From positions 434,001 through 498,000 of the forward strand of contig MU839084.1 in assembly GCA_030685235.1 (NCBI GenBank): 64,000 bases of DNA. The letters run 5' to 3'. Each line of letters opens with the position of its first letter. Positions within the stretch are counted from its first letter, which is position 1. The DNA comes from Copromyces sp. CBS 386.78 (lineage: Eukaryota; Ascomycota; Sordariomycetes; Sordariales; Sordariaceae). The translations under genes and the position numbers were made by a program. Positions 13,410-24,527 of the stretch are shown in pieces. Below the pieces are notes generated by a model, which had not been told where the DNA came from, made no database searches, and saw only the letters and a program-made list of their open reading frames with translations.

Positions 13410-14996
13410 GAGATTAAGAAGCGCCCCTGGCACTGGCACAACTAGGAGGAGAGCCAACCTTTACTGAACCAGGAGGAGAAGGAGGTTCTGGACCCGCTGA
13501 ACTATGAGGAGGAGCAGGAGGAGGTGTTGACTGTTGTTGAAAGAAGAAGAAGAAGAAGAATATGGAATCCTTGGTGGGTACGTCGACGACGGTACCACGA
13601 ACGAAGAAAGCCAACACGACTTTCGAGGCCGAGGGAGATCTTCTCTTCGAACAGGAAGATATTTTTGCAGCAACGGACGGGGACAGAGAGTATGGGGACT
13701 AAGGGACCTGGAACAGTTGGGACGGTTAGGACGCAGACAATGGTCAATGGTCAACGGCACAGATGGTATTGGTGCAGAGAGGACGAGAACAGATTGGATG
13801 GGGACAGAGGACGATGACAAAGGGGATGGGGACAGGCGAAGGGGACCTATGCAATAAAGCCACTGCAGTGTCCCATCTTTTGCATTACACCAATAGGAGG
13901 ATATGGAGTGGATGGATGGATGCATGGGATTACATGAGCCCTTGCTTCCTGCTCTCTCCCGGTCATGTATATGTGTATGGCATCCGTAGAAGAAAAAAGG
14001 GGGATGCCATCAAAAACAAGCATTGGCCGGTAACCTGTGTTTATATATCTTTGTTATGGAATTCTTTACGGAGTTGAGAGAGAGAGGCCATACATGAGTC
14101 TGTTTGAGTGGAGACTCAATGGAGGGAAAGGAAGGTGAAAATTCAGTTAAGCAACAAATCAGTCGAATGGTTACTTGCTAGGTGCGTCTCTTGAACTGGA
14201 AATACCCTAAACACGTTGCTGCGACTACGAGACCTACTAGATATGGAGGTGCTGAAGATGGTGAATGATAGAGACTCCCATTGCGAGTCAATGAATCAAC
14301 AGTTCGATATATGCATACGATACGGTAAGGAGGGCAACACCAGTTCAAAATCAGCATATGGAATGAACCAGCAGCAGGGCTATATAACCATCTAGTCTTT
14401 AGATATCCTCCCGGTCTCTGGCTCATTCACTGTGAGTAGAGTAGAACTGCCTCTACTCCATCGCCCATTTTCTTCATCAACCCATACATATGCCGTAATA
14501 CGAAACAACCGGCAAGAAACAAGAAGTGCCATGCGGCAAGAAAAGAAGATAAGTGTACGAAATAAGAAAAGTAGATAAAGATTTGTCTGTGGGTATTCCA
14601 TATCCGGTGTCATATCGAAACAAACAAACAGGCCATGCAGAACATAATACATGAGATACATCAAAGCACTTTTTGCTCTGTTCCCGTAGCATCTTGCCTC
14701 TTGTCCGCATATGATAACGGACTGCCAGCCTCCGAGGCAAGAACAGGAGCTCCTATGCAGTAGTGACTGCGATAAACAAAGCTTCCATGTCCGGCGTTTA
14801 TGCAGATGGGTATCCCAGCGCCGATGTACTGCACCCTACTCAAAGTAGATTCAAAGACACACTATGTCGTCAAACGTCGGCCCTGAAACGGCGTAAGGAT
14901 TTGATAACCGATGGTGCTGAAGATATACCATGGCGAAAAATCGGAATAAGAGGCAAGTAAACCAGGCTTTGGCTTTCATAGCGGGGCAGAGCCACA
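13410..14996. other. Convergent intergenic region with a possible extra 3' exon
   Basis: Between two convergent stop codons. The first ~300 bases include GA-rich sequence and a GAA run. They hold two short open stretches (13446-13511 and 13562-13705) that translate to acidic peptides and might be C-terminal exons of the preceding gene. The rest, to 14996, shows nothing coding; it is probably 3' UTR and spacer. Confidence 0.5.
13541..13560. repeat. GAA/AAG microsatellite
   Basis: About six tandem copies of AAG in GA-rich sequence just downstream of the cysteine-cluster gene. Confidence 0.85.
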
Positions 14997-16623
14997 CTAA
15001 CGGATCTTCGCGCCGTGTTGCTTCAGCCTGCTTGTCCTCCAGTTCTCGTACCACTGTTCGCGACTAGCCTCCCGCAAATCGGAACGCCACTCGTTGAAGA
15101 CGGCATCCTTAAGACGAACAAAGTCGCAGTGCTCTTCATTGTAGGGATCCGCAAAGCCCCAGGGAAACTTGCGGCCGATAACAGCCGGCTCATAAAGGTC
15201 TGGGCTGATGATCGACATGGGGACGAAGGGAATCTCATCTTCGACAGCAGTCTCCTCGGAGGGCTTGCGACGGCGAACGGATCCATTAGAGCGTCGGTTG
15301 GAACTTGGCGAAGACCCTTGCTTTGCACGGGGACGGTCTTCGTCAGCAACAGCCTCCTCTGTGTCACTGTGGTCGAACACAGCATTCTCGTCTTCTTCGT
15401 CGATGCGGTCAGATGAGTCGTCGTCATCTTCGTCGTCCAGCCCAAGGGCCTGCAACGGATCCAGGTTGGCTCTCTTAAGGCTATCCCAGACCGCCCTCTT
15501 CAGCACGCTCATGTGCTTCGTCGTGATGGTGTCAGCCTTGGCTATAACTGGGATCACCGTGGTCTTTCCAGTGAGTGTTCGCATTACTTGTAGATCAAGG
15601 TCTTCGTCCAATGCTCCCACGATACGAGAGTAGGGAGGGTTCCTGACACCATTGAGATACAAATTGCCAGCGCCGGCCCAGCTGGCTGCGATGTTTCGAT
15701 CAAGTCGTGCGGGGTCGAGGAGGAGGAAGACGGCATGGATGTGGGTATCCTGTACACCAGGTGATCTCACGACCTTCATCTCCTCTACGAAGGTTTCCTC
15801 AAACTTGCTCTCCAAGAAGCTTGACAGCTCGCGGAGCTGCAAATCAACGACATTCTTTTCCAGTCCCTCCGAATCCCATAAGGTCAATCCGACGCGCTCG
15901 CCCTCGAACTCGGTTTCGAGATAATGCGGAATGAAGTTGCCGGAAGGTGAGGGTTTCGGAGAGTGGTCATGCTGGTCAACGGGCTTTCCTCGCTTTTTGG
16001 GTAGTGCCAAAGCACTCTTGAGAAACTCCAAGAAGGATGTTTTTCCCGAGTTGCTGGCACCGACGACGAGAACACTGCGGGTGAAAAGTTAGAATCGCAG
16101 AGCTCTAGCAACGGCCTTTTGGTAACACTTACTTGAAGGCAGTCGGATCCTTTCTTCTGCGGACTCTTCTGGGGCTGTTGATGGTGCTGACTGCACTGCT
16201 AGCATAGCTGTAGCGTCCGCGGTGCGCCATACTGGTGGCATTGGCATAGGGGTCGAAGCCGTTGGGAATGGGAGGAGGCGGAGGGACGTTGTATACTGAG
16301 CGTGGAGCCTCCATTGATGGGCGAGCAGTAGAAGATATAGAGTAATTAGATGAGTGTTCGGCGCCGGTTGAGCCCGTGGTTCCTGAGATGATTGCGAGTG
16401 AATCGGGACGAACTTCGGTTCCGAGCCCAAATTGGAGAGCGGGGGCTCCATTGTAAAGGGCTGGCAGTCGAGGGGGGGACTGAGGAAGCGCAGCAGAGGC
16501 ATCGCGCTGGCGTTGGAGCTCTTGCGCTTTGGCCTGCTGTTGCTGCTTCTTCATGTCGCCACTCTTGGTCCTGCGTAGTAACATTCCTCCAAAACTAGAT
16601 CGGCGAGCAGGAGACTCGTTCAT
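14997..16623 (-). CDS. Divergent septin-type GTPase
   Basis: Minus-strand exons 16623-16133 and 16074-14997 give 522 residues. Septins are GTP-binding proteins that assemble into filaments at hyphal tips and septa. Seen: P-loop GASNSGKTSF (from about residue 170, just after the intron), G3-like LWDSEGLEKN, G4 VIPVIAKAD (the septin AKAD form) and a C-terminal segment WGFADPYNEEHCDF that fits the septin unique element. The first ~160 residues are low complexity with a basic RSSFGGMLLRRTKSGD start and a poly-proline patch. It lacks a clear C-terminal coiled coil and has a 50-residue acidic insert after G4. It most resembles the filamentous-fungus-specific septins (AspE and relatives). The start is the first ATG in frame; the frame stays open upstream to 16860, so an extra 5' exon is possible. 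Confidence 0.78.
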
Positions 16624-17575
16624 AGTTCTCGGCGAGAGACCAAATGCAAGTAATGCGTGTCGAGCTTTGACTGCGTATGCTTCGGCAGAAAAAGGCGGTC
16701 GACTTCGATCCTCGGCAACTGCGATATGCACTCTATCTGTCGGGGACCGCAGAGAGAGAGAATGCTGTGCGAGTGTACTGGTGATAAAGTCGACTAGTCG
16801 GCAGGAAGCAGACAAATTCGACGACTTTGACGAGGAGGCGACGGATGACTGGCTACTGGTCTGTCAAGATGGTGGTCAGCTTTCAGACCATGGCGAGAGG
16901 AAAGCGTGAAGTTGGAAGTTTTCGGGAATATGTCAAGTCCAACTTGCCGCCTCGCTGGCATGGAACCTGTATTGGTTGTGGCATTAAGAAGGAATCCATT
17001 CCATTGCTTCAAAGCGGGCAGTAGCTGTTGGAGGTAAGGTTGAGAGGAAATAGAAAGAACTTACTTAGCTACCTAGCTAACAATTAACTGATAAATCTCA
17101 CAGTGGCTGTTGAGGCCGAGAGATGGAAGGGCAAGCACGAAATACAGTTCCGCAGTGTTACTGGAAAGTGCAAGCCCGTTAAACTTCCAGTCAGTTTGCG
17201 GTCGATATCCCGAGGGCAGAACCGGTGTGTTTCCTAAACCGGGACCTGAAGGCGGAAGGTGCAGAATGTTGGGAAGAGCGAGCGAAGGGTAAGTGGCAGT
17301 TGCCGTCGAACGGTTGAGGTCGGCAAAGTACGGATGAAGTGAGTGAAGGGAACTAAGGGTGTCGAGCTTCAGCCGGAATGCAACCAAGGAGTCGGGAATA
17401 AAAGGTATCAAGCTCTCTGGATTGAAGGTTCGTCAGTACACTCAGTACACTCAGTTCAGCTTCTTTTTCCTTGGTCCGAAAATATCTTTCCATCCTCGTT
17501 ACATTCATCCTTATCGTCAAACCGACTTATGTCTCTTTGAAAAGCTTCCATTTACAACTTAAACCACAGTTGTAA
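16624..17575. promoter_or_regulatory. Upstream region of the septin-type gene
   Basis: Nothing firmly coding. The septin frame is open without an ATG back to 16860, where the minus strand has a branch-site and acceptor-like sequence (CTGAC, then ACAG), so a spliced 5' UTR or N-terminal exon may lie here. A short direct repeat of CAGTACACT occurs near 17433-17453. Confidence 0.45.
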
Positions 17576-18219
17576 ATGACCAGGCTTGACTCCCTCAAGC
17601 AACACCAACGCCTTTACTCTGCCAACAGCCACTGCGTGGCACTGCTTGTCCTCGAACAGTCCTCGACAAAATCATCGCACTAGGCCAACTCATCCAACGG
17701 CATTTGTGTTGCTGCGGCGCAAAAGAACTGGCAACTTACGTGAACCTTGTCGGCCTCACGGCGAAACAACCCAAATACGAAACGATGGGATGGTGGTTTG
17801 TGGCCGTACAACACGGTGGTGCGCGCGAGACTTGCTCAGCACGGAGGAGGGAGCAAGGATCGAGATGGGTGTTTGTAGTTGTGCAAGACGAGAAGCAAGA
17901 GGAGGATAGACGACAACCAGCTGTCGATGAGATCACAAACGACTTTGGACCGATGGAGGTGAGTCGCAGAAAGGAAAACGTTGAACTCACAGAAGAAACA
18001 GAAACAGAAACAGAAACAGAAAAGAAAGCCTTCGGACCAGAAGAAACGCTGGTCAGGCACGAGACAAGCGGATTGGCTGGCAGCGAGGTTGAACCACGGC
18101 GGATGTCGCATGGGACAGAGCCTAGGATGACCAGGGTGGAAGCAACCACTGAAGGTGTGGACGGGGGTGGGTGGTTGAGTTGCACCCTTAACTTCGTGCC
18201 AACTGCTTGGTTGGGCTAG
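17576..18219 (+). pseudogene. Hypothetical reading frame interrupted by an 11-base duplication
   Basis: An ATG at 17576, directly preceded by a stop codon, opens 35 codons that end in TAG at about 17681. The reading continues without a break in another frame to the TAG at 18217-18219. The switch point coincides with an imperfect tandem duplication: GTCCTCGA at 17648 and again at 17659, an 11-base offset. Taking one copy away would make a single frame of about 210 codons. The predicted product has a hydrophobic helix-like N-terminus, a cysteine patch (LCCCGAKE) and a Glu/Thr-repeat region, and matches no family I know. It could be a recent pseudogene, an allele with a frameshift, or two chance frames. 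Confidence 0.35.
17995..18018. repeat. GAAACA microsatellite
   Basis: Four perfect tandem copies of the six-base unit, followed by a partial copy. It lies inside the interrupted hypothetical frame and encodes a Glu-Thr repeat there. Confidence 0.9.
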
Positions 18220-19422
18220 CGAGGGTTTCGAGGCTCTCCACCTATCACCAGCTGCAACCCTGGAGATGAGATGGGCTGAACAAGTTTCTCAAATCGAAAC
18301 GCAGAAACCGGGGAAGCGCAAGAGACACAAGCCTTGGCTCTGATCTTGTCTTGCGTCTTCAACCCGCTGCCTCGCCGGCTTGGTCGACATGCTTTCAGGT
18401 CCCCAAGAGCAAGAGAAGACACTCGTCTTCTCCGAGATATCCTCAACTCTGAAGCCGATCGCACGGACTGTTTGGATCGACCCCTATTCGATTGCAGCGG
18501 GTGATGACCTGCTCTCGTTCCAACTGTGGTACCAACCAATCTCTTATGTACATGCCTTGGGATGCCAACCGATCGTCGAGACTTCAACCTAGTCTTGACA
18601 ACCGGCCGAGCCGGCGTACACGTACCTACACAGAGAGAAACCCTCTTCAAGTAGACATCCCGCACCGTCGAATCTTGACTGTTTTCTCTCGATGGTCTTG
18701 ATTGATGATCGCCCCCTCCTCGGCCCTCCGCAGATCTTCGTGTTGCACAAGGAAGCAAGCGCCCTTCTCAGCCGACCAGTGACGACTGTGCACGCGTCTT
18801 CCCGTCATCCATCGTGTTCCAAGGCGGATATGGCTACACGGAGAGTATCAAAGCTGAAGCCACGTGCTGTTGTACGCACTCGGAGCTATTCTTCTTCGTC
18901 CACAGTTCCAGAAGCGCAGACGACTTCCGCCGCAGGGCTTGAAGGAGGTGTGGAGGGCGTGTACTGTAATGTAAAGCACGGCTCAGGCCAGGCCAAATCC
19001 GCACTGCAAAGCAGACAAACATCAAGGGTCACATGGAATGATATTTGCGGTTGCGAGCCAGAGCCAGCTTGCCAGCGCAACGCAGCCGAGACTCTGAAAG
19101 CCAGGGTACGCAGTAAAGAAAACAAACGGGTTTCCCCAAAAGAAGACGAACTCCCGTCACTTGTTGGCAACTAGGGAGTCTGTGTGGAAGTTCTCACAAT
19201 TTTATTTCAGGAGGAGACGTTCCCGTCACTCTCCCCCCTCCATTTACTGACCCCCGCCAGTTTTTAAGCTCCGTGGAGAGAAGTGGCTTCAGTGGGTCCG
19301 CGCCTCCATTCCCACCTCGTGCAACCCCTGCTCGGTACCTGTTTCACATTGGGACCGAAGCGGACGAGAGACTCCACCAAATATTCAACGCTATCCCGTT
19401 TTGGGGTGGTGGCCTAAGCGCT
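18220..19422. other. Region without a supported gene
   Basis: Reading frames of 160-180 codons occur on both strands (18692-19174 plus, 18216-18758 minus). They overlap each other, have no recognisable domain and show no splice context; the minus one lacks an ATG start. I do not support either as a gene. Confidence 0.45.
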
Positions 19423-19921
19423 TTATGCATGATGCATCACATTGGAAATTCGACGACGAAACCCCAACTTGTCAGAAAGCACGCTGTGACTTTGGCAGGG
19501 AAGAGAAATCGTTGGAGAGATGAATTTTCTCGGCCTAAGCCAAAAAGAACGTCGGATTATTCACAACAACTTACAGGGAGGAGGATACGAAAAAGTTCAT
19601 GAATGAGACGTCGCCGGGGTGAATGTCGACGGATATGGACTGCGTGGCCGACAGCAGCTCGGAACAGGAAACATATGATAGAGATCCTTGCCAGGGACCA
19701 ACAAAGGCACGGAGAGTCTGGTGTGTCAGATATCTCCACATGGATGAACCGTCTCCATCAAGGCTTCTCCAATTTCTCCAATAATCCGCAGTTTCACGCA
19801 CCAAATCAAGCCTCCGAGCTCTGAAAGCACGTATAAGAGGAGTTGAATCTTTCGGCTGCTGGACCAACCCAATAAGTTCGTCCAAGAAAGAACCATGATA
19901 TTGAATAAGTTGAGAGCCCAT
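19423..19921 (-). CDS. Small hypothetical protein, probably spliced
   Basis: A minus-strand frame from an ATG at 19921 runs 116 codons to a stop that is part of a perfect donor (CCCT, then GTAAGT, from 19574). Splicing 19921-19575 to 19534-19423, with a short 40-base intron ending TTAG, gives 152 residues in frame. The product begins MGSQLIQYHGSFLDELIGLV and is followed by an Arg-rich, Trp-containing segment (RAFRARRLDLVRETADYWRN). No family is recognised. The donor at the exact frame end supports a real gene, but the intron is shorter than usual and the second exon could be wrong. Confidence 0.4.
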
Positions 19922-20090
19922 ATCTATCCTGCGCCCCAACGCCTTGCGTACCCGATATCAACACCAGACCCTGCGCCCCGGGTATCTGCTCCCGTCTAGA
20001 TGTCTTTGATACACAAAGAAGCCACCCTCGATCGCTCACGCTGGGTGCTAAAAGGTATAAGTATGTCCATGCGCACCCCCTCCTCCCCAA

Positions 20091-20111
20091 CAAAAAAAAA
20101 CAAAAAAAAAG
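20091..20111. repeat. A-rich run
   Basis: Two A9 runs interrupted by C, just downstream of the Mcp2-like gene stop codon, probably in its 3' UTR region. Confidence 0.7.
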
Positions 20112-20141
20112 AAGTCTAACACAGCTCAAGACCTATAGAGA

Positions 20142-22390
20142 TCAGCCTTCAAAGACATTATGCTGCAACTCCACCCCAAACTCCTTCGCGACATCTCTCA
20201 TCCGCGCCTCCAACTCGTCCTCCATGCCTCCGCCGCGATGCAGCAACTGCTTCACCCGGAAGAAATAAAACGCCACGTCCGTCAGCGCCAACACGCACTT
20301 GAACAGGAAATGATGCCAGTAGTTCACCAACCGCCGTCCGAGCGGCAGGTTCGGGTCCTGAAACAGGCTCCGGCTGGCCCACGTGCCCATCATCTTGATG
20401 CGGTTCACGGGCGAGCCCAGGTACTGATTATTTCCTTGGACGATCCTCATGTTGCGGCCGATGAAAATCAGCTCCTTGGGCCACTTGTCCTCGTCGGCGA
20501 GCACGTCGCGGATCCCCTGCTTCATGCGCGCCTGCATCTCGTAGGAGCGCTCGCTGGCCGTCTTTTGCCCGTCCAGGTGCTTCATCAGCTTGGTCTGGAA
20601 CCCGCCATCGTCGCCCCCTTCGTAAGGCCGGAGGAGCGTGGCCGAGGCGAAAAGGTCGGCGGCTTTGATGCCCCATTCGTTTGTGATCTCCTTGATTTTG
20701 TTGTTGTCAAAGGTCATCAGTGCTTTCCAGAACTCGCCGTATTCGTGTCGGAACTTTTCGCTCATGTAGACGTAGAGGCCATGGTCGATGAGCACGAGCT
20801 CGGCCCGCCCGTTGGGCAGACGCCGGATGAAAATGTTGCCTGGGTGCGGATCGCAGTGGACGACTCCCCACTTGAAGATTTGGGCCGAGAAGAGGTCGAC
20901 CATGGTGGTCATGACATCCTTCGTCGAGAGCCCGAGACCGCCCTTGCCGCGCCGGCCCTTCCACTCGGTCCGTTCGGGCTTGATCATGTGCGTGTAGCCC
21001 TGTGTGCTCTTGCGAAGTGCGCTCCGGATGGCGGTCATGTCGGGCGGGTCCAGTTGGGCGCCGTGGACGCCGGCTGATCCGTTACCGTAGCCGCCTAGCC
21101 AGGGCCGGGTCATGGCCTCCTTGTCCCAGAGCCTGATTCCTTCGATCCACTCAGTCGTAAGGACGCGCTTGGAGCTTAGTTCGGGGTATACTGGAGGTAC
21201 GTAGACGCGCCCCCTTAGGCTGGGTTCCTTCTCAACAAGCTGGCGCATGATCTCGGAATTCTTGGCCTCGTTCTCGAAATCGGTCTCTAATCGTAGTCGC
21301 TCGCTGATAAAGGGGACCAGGCTGTAAAGTGGTAAATCGAACCACCAGGTGTAGACCCACGTCACAACTCTGTTTACGTCAAGTGTTAGTCGGTGCTGGG
21401 CCAGACGAAACCCTCCTCTCTGGGAACTCCAAGTTGGCGTATGATGGGGTATACTCACTTGAAAGCCCACAAGTCCCAGCCAATCTGCCTCTCAATCTCC
21501 GGTTTCTGGATCTTGATCGCCACCTCTCTCCCATCCGGTAACCGCGCCCAGTGCACCTGCGCCACGCTCGCGCTCGCCCTTGCCGTGCGCTCCATGACTC
21601 CCTTACCCTCCGCCCCAGAAAAGCTTATCCCAAATACTTCCTCCACGCTCCTCCCGCCAAAGTCCTCCCGGATCACCTGCTCCACCTCCTCCCACGAATC
21701 CTGAGGCGCATCATCGAACATGCGCGAGAACATGGCTTGAAACTCAGGTGGCAGAACCGCACTCTGCATGGCAATCGCCTGGCCGATCTTGAGGTACAGT
21801 CCGCCATTGTGGCGGAGCAGGTCAAACAGCCGCTCGGCGTTGCGCCGGTGCAGTTCTGGAATGCCCTCGGGAATGCCGATCCAGGGAATCGGAAGCGGTT
21901 TTGGTCGGAAGTTGAGCTTGTAGTCGGCCGCCACGACGAGGCCGACGCCGAAGGTGCGTAGGGAGCGGGCGAGGCCGGAGGCGTAAACGTACTTGTCGGT
22001 TAGGTAGCCGACGCCGAGAAGAGTTGGAAGTATAAGGAGTCTGCGCGACCAGCGGCGGGTGCGGGTATAGGAGCGCGCGGGACGCGGGGCACCGAGTTTG
22101 GATGGCGACGGTGGGATGAGCGGCTCGAACGGGCCGGTGGAGGGCCCTGGTGCTGTGGTACCGTAGGACCAGGTTGGACGGCTGCTGTGGGAGGAGGAGT
22201 AGAAGCGTTGTGGTATTCGGTTGTATATTGTCGTCGTTGATGTCGTCGCGGAGACGCTTCTTAGTCGGCTAACGTACGTGCGTGTGCGTATAAGGGATCT
22301 CGTCGCAACTGTCGTGGATAGGATTGCTGCCCCGGCCACTGGAGGCGTTGTTGGACAGTGGCTGGCTGCGATTATGCTTTGGCGCAACAT
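20142..22390 (-). CDS. Mcp2/Cqd-type UbiB (ABC1) kinase-like mitochondrial protein
   Basis: Minus-strand exons 22390-21459 and 21369-20142 give 719 residues. UbiB/ABC1 proteins are atypical kinase-fold ATPases; fungal Mcp2/Cqd2 and Cqd1 sit in the mitochondrial inner membrane and affect coenzyme Q distribution and lipid homeostasis. Seen: a Ser/Arg-rich presequence, one transmembrane segment (about 117-135), the family KxGQ motif (KIGQAIAMQS from residue 201), a VAIKIQKPEI lysine strand near the end of exon 1, the catalytic-loop analogue HCDPHPGNIF (about 482-491) and a metal-binding LIDHGLY (about 503). A Gly/Asp-containing insert precedes the catalytic loop. The family call is firm; assignment to the Mcp2 rather than the Cqd1 branch is by overall resemblance. 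Confidence 0.88.
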
Positions 22391-24150
22391 CGTGTCGTTG
22401 TGTTGTCCCTCGCGGGGTGGTGAGAAGGTTGGAGGACGATCTGTTAATGCATGCCACTTTGCTGTTGGCGCTCCTCCAAAACACTGCTAGCTAAAGTACT
22501 GATCCGCTTGATAACGTCCTTAAAGACAGAAGACAATCCTCGAAGAACGTAAAATGCTGCACTTCGGCGTAAATAAAAGGTTTGCGAAGAAAGTTGTTGG
22601 TCTGTAAGCTGGAAGTTGACACAAATCGCCCCGAGTGTTCAAACTGACTGTTACCAGGATCGGTGTTCCGATTACGTAGTGCGCTCCAGGCCTTGGAGCC
22701 GGCGCGGGGCGCTAAGGCGGCTGAGCGGGACCCGGACAGGTGGCCTCGGTCCACTAAAAGAACCCCGGGATCGGCCGGAGTCCATCCGATTAGCCCGACT
22801 TCAGTGATCCCGCTGTTCGGATCCGACTTCCAACATCGAGGCCGGTGAGGTTCCGTAGTCGCCTCTAGTTGCGAATAAAAGAGGAGAAGGAAAGCGAGAA
22901 AGAAGTAATATGAGGGGAAAAACAGATAAGTCGTTTGCTGAGCAACTCATGCTGGCAAGTCCCAACAGTCCAGCACACTCGATTTCCTTGTCACATTATG
23001 AGACCACCACAGCGTTGATTTGTCGAGGTGCCTTACACAGTTACTGTCATTCAAGGAATCGCACATGTGTATACCTTAGGTTGCAGTCCCTCGTAAGCCG
23101 AATTGGTAAAGTCACCGCATGTTTTGGCAGGTTGCAGGATTAACCAGTTCCACCGATATTCTTAGCGTTATCGGTCCTTGAGGGACAAGAAACTCACAAT
23201 GTGGAATAAGAAGACTAACGCAGCAATAAAAAGTTTGGACCTTTGCTTCACTGCCTGAAGTGTTTTTGCCTATGCGACACCATCCCTTGTCTGGAACATC
23301 AAAACTGAAACCGACGTGGGAGAAGAGCGGCTCCTCAATGCACGGCGTTAGCAAGATACCTTAATCTGTGTGGAGCAGAAATATCATTAGAAGCATTAAC
23401 ATCCAGCACTGGGGTCCTCCCAGTATCCGACAGCAATGTTGATCCAGGGGAATTTATGGAGTAAGTGGTATGTGGGAACAGTCTCATCTAAATCTCAAAC
23501 GCACATGGAGACGTTGTTCGAATGAAAATATACACATCATCGCCAGCAAATATGGAGGACGGTCTAGAAGTGGCAGTGTATATTCTCACTTGGGTACTAC
23601 AATAACACAGAACGGACCTCGCCTTACTGGTCTTCATGATGACAGATAACAAGTACAACAATCGCAATCTGCCTACTGCGAAACGAGCCCAGGTTGGAGG
23701 GCGAGGAGGGCAGTCAGCAATTGAGATGGTAGAGGTACAGCGGACCAGAATGCTGAGAGTTGGGACGGAAAGAAAGTTCGGACACGTCTATGTCTACCGC
23801 ATCTACTCATCCATAACAGATCTCCTCTTTTGGGGAAAGTCACAGCTTATGCGGGCAATTTTAGCTCCCTCTTGGCTGCATATGCGACATCTCTCCAATA
23901 GGATTCACCTCACTGTAACCCATCATGACCCACAGAGCATGTCTTTAGCCGGGAAAATGTATCCTTTTTGCCAAGACCACCCCTCTACTTCCGGTACTTA
24001 GTAGCCTTCCAAAAATTCGCTAAGCGCGCGCAAAAACAACCAAACTCAGGTGTCTGCGTGGCCAAGAAGTATTTGTGGATAAAATTAACGCTAACCGATT
24101 GGTCAAAAGACGGCCTTGGCAAAAAGGATACATTTTCCCAGCTAAAGGGA
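22391..24150. other. Geneless region left of the MITE
   Basis: Contains the upstream region of the Mcp2-like gene. The stretch 22660-22860 is GC-rich and rich in CCGG/CGGC words, unlike its AT-rich surroundings. No frame here looks coding and no tRNA or 5S rRNA signature is visible. Confidence 0.45.
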
Positions 24151-24523
24151 TACTTGGGGGTTGCGGTGCGCGGGAGCGTTTTTTACCCCCTCTCCATAAG
24201 AGAGGGAGTGGAAAAAATGTGGGCCGGTAAAATAATCTGGGACAGCACAGAACACCACCATATCAATCTATATAATAATAGAAATCACCAGATCTCTTGT
24301 TTACTATATACACTTCCTATCTAGGTAGTCTCTGTAACCTTATGGCATTTTTACGTTGATGAAAGTGGCGATGTGCATATGGGTGTTTATATAGGGATGG
24401 GTCACACTATTAGCAAATTTCTATGCTGTCCCAGATTATTTTACCAGCCCACATTTTTTCCACTCCCTCTCTTATGGAGAGGGGGTAAAAAACGGTCCGC
24501 CGCACCACCGCAACCCCCAAGTA
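24151..24523. mobile_element. MITE-like inverted-repeat element with TA target duplication
   Basis: Two arms of about 95 bases face each other. The left arm (about 24153-24247) starts CTTGGGGGTTGCGG and the right arm (about 24425-24521) ends CCGCAACCCCCAAG. Both contain the palindromic core CCCTCTCCATAAGAGAGGG and the block TAAAATAATCTGGGACAGCA. A TA dinucleotide flanks each end, the target duplication expected of Tc1/mariner-type elements. The ~175-base interior is AT-rich and codes for nothing. The arms differ by a few substitutions and a small indel near the tips. It is probably a non-autonomous element moved by a mariner-like transposase encoded elsewhere. Confidence 0.85.
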
Positions 24524-24527
24524 AATA

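Noticed and set aside
18216..18758. 180-codon minus-strand frame
   Set aside because: No ATG start, no domain, Arg/Ser-biased as expected from chance; overlaps another frame of similar quality.
18692..19174. 160-codon plus-strand ATG frame
   Set aside because: No recognisable motif, no splice context and a composition not clearly coding.
20160..21077. 305-codon plus-strand frame over the Mcp2-like gene
   Set aside because: Antisense shadow; the minus strand carries the conserved kinase motifs.
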